From Sipunculus nudus (Eukaryota; Annelida; Sipuncula; Golfingiida; Sipunculidae): a stretch of DNA of 64,000 nt. The stretch covers positions 57,994,453-58,058,452 of the forward strand of contig CM049311.1 in the NCBI GenBank assembly GCA_026874595.1. The letters run 5' to 3'. A program made the translations under genes and the position numbers. The notes beneath the pieces were generated by a model. That model had not been told where the DNA came from. It ran no database searches and worked only from the letters and a program-made list of their open reading frames with translations. Positions 63,540-64,000 of this stretch are shown one piece after another; the first letter of the stretch is position 1; the number at the start of each line of letters is the position of its first letter.

Positions 63540-64000
63540 TACCGAGAGACCATACACAATGTTGACTTCCCCTCCTGATTTTCACACTGCCCAATTAACC
63601 AAAGTAACAGACAAAACTGTCAATATTTTCTTTGGAAATCTCAGGTCTAATCTTCCGCCACAGAAGCCAATGCGGCCAGATAATTAAAACAGCTTTAATT
63701 ATTAAAGGCCAGACAATTCCGGGGATGAGGCATGCCATTGATTGTTTGAAGGCAGTAGCCCGTATTTTCCAACATAAGTGGCGCTCTGGGAGCGAGTCCT
63801 GCCGGCCAGGCCCCTCATAGCCCCCTCTGTGTGCCAAGTTGTCAGTCAGGCGCACCACAGTGATAAAAATTGGCCACAACAAGGCCAGATTTACCAGGCC
63901 GCTAAAATATCTGCGTTGTTATTACGGCTTATTTTGCCGTCAACGGATTGACTCGGCTTGGTGGGGCTCATTTGGGCTTTGACTGAACCAGCTGTTAAAT
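63540..64000. promoter_or_regulatory. Candidate conserved non-coding/regulatory block
   Basis: A block of notably higher GC content and complexity, running off the window end. It contains clustered TAAT cores (ATTAAAACAGCTTTAATTAT, about 63683-63702) and several GGCCAGA/TGGCC steps (about 63675, 63708, 63881). Overlapping open frames occur on both strands but none has a recognisable domain. The character resembles developmental enhancers more than an exon; this is inference. Confidence 0.3.

Larger units (their letters stand above)
46622..64000 (+). other. AHR: Presumed AhR intron 2 (open at window end)
   Basis: It starts with the consensus donor GTAAGT. The next exon of the family should encode a short linker and then the PAS-A start (an LQxLNGF-like run); I looked for this on the plus strand and did not find it. 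The stretch holds a small unexplained frame (47000), a tRNA-derived SINE (51797), an 80-bp dimer array (57125), a tRNA-like SINE head (59884), inverted repeats (60037, 60613), an AT microsatellite (62273) and complex islands (about 48600-48780, 51100-51700, 52740-53780, 54780-55340, 58640-59110, 63540-64000). It could instead include the 3' part of a truncated transcript; the sequence does not say. Confidence 0.55.

Noticed and set aside
1-64000. CRISPR array or prokaryotic operon signals.
   Set aside because: The tandem arrays have no unique spacers, and the splice sites, SINE and microsatellites point to animal nuclear DNA.

Overview
The window looks like animal nuclear DNA: AT-rich, intron-dominated, with microsatellites, minisatellites, MITE/SINE-like repeats and no prokaryotic operon structure. 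Only one gene can be firmly recognised. It is a plus-strand aryl hydrocarbon receptor (AhR/spineless) homologue, of which the first two coding exons are present. The protein start (MYATKRRRR) is closer to insect spineless than to vertebrate AHR. The repeats, including GTCCGTCGTCCGTC-rich elements and GGTGGCGCCACC palindromes, are of a kind I associate with bivalve genomes. A bivalve or other lophotrochozoan is therefore my best guess (inference, moderate confidence).

Layout. 1-13.6 kb is a repeat-dense block of about six related elements (roughly 476-1668, 1669-3742, 4171-5480, 6551-8800, 9108-10669, 12600-13620). Most carry internal tandem units of about 125-340 bp built around the same palindromic motif. 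13.6-27.7 kb is AT-rich DNA with no gene I can support, holding one pogo-like MITE remnant and one putative G-quadruplex. 27.7-29.1 kb is a 63-bp minisatellite with higher-order structure. 29.1-32.6 kb looks like the upstream regulatory region of the AhR gene: a CCAAT box and two GC boxes lie about 400-450 bp before the start codon.

AhR gene. Coding exon 1 (32589-32626) supplies the start codon and the first basic cluster. Intron 1 is 13,807 bp. Coding exon 2 (46434-46621) supplies the basic helix-loop-helix region. The splice phases agree: two bases of a Ser codon end exon 1 and the third opens exon 2. The remaining 17.4 kb is presumed to be intron 2, since no PAS-domain exon was found. That intron carries a tRNA-derived SINE, an 80-bp dimeric minisatellite, AT microsatellites, several inverted repeats and islands of higher-complexity sequence that could be regulatory.

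Nothing here forms a multigene system. The most interesting items are the AhR 5' gene structure, with a very short first coding exon that is easily missed, and the family of palindrome-bearing tandem elements in the first 13.6 kb.
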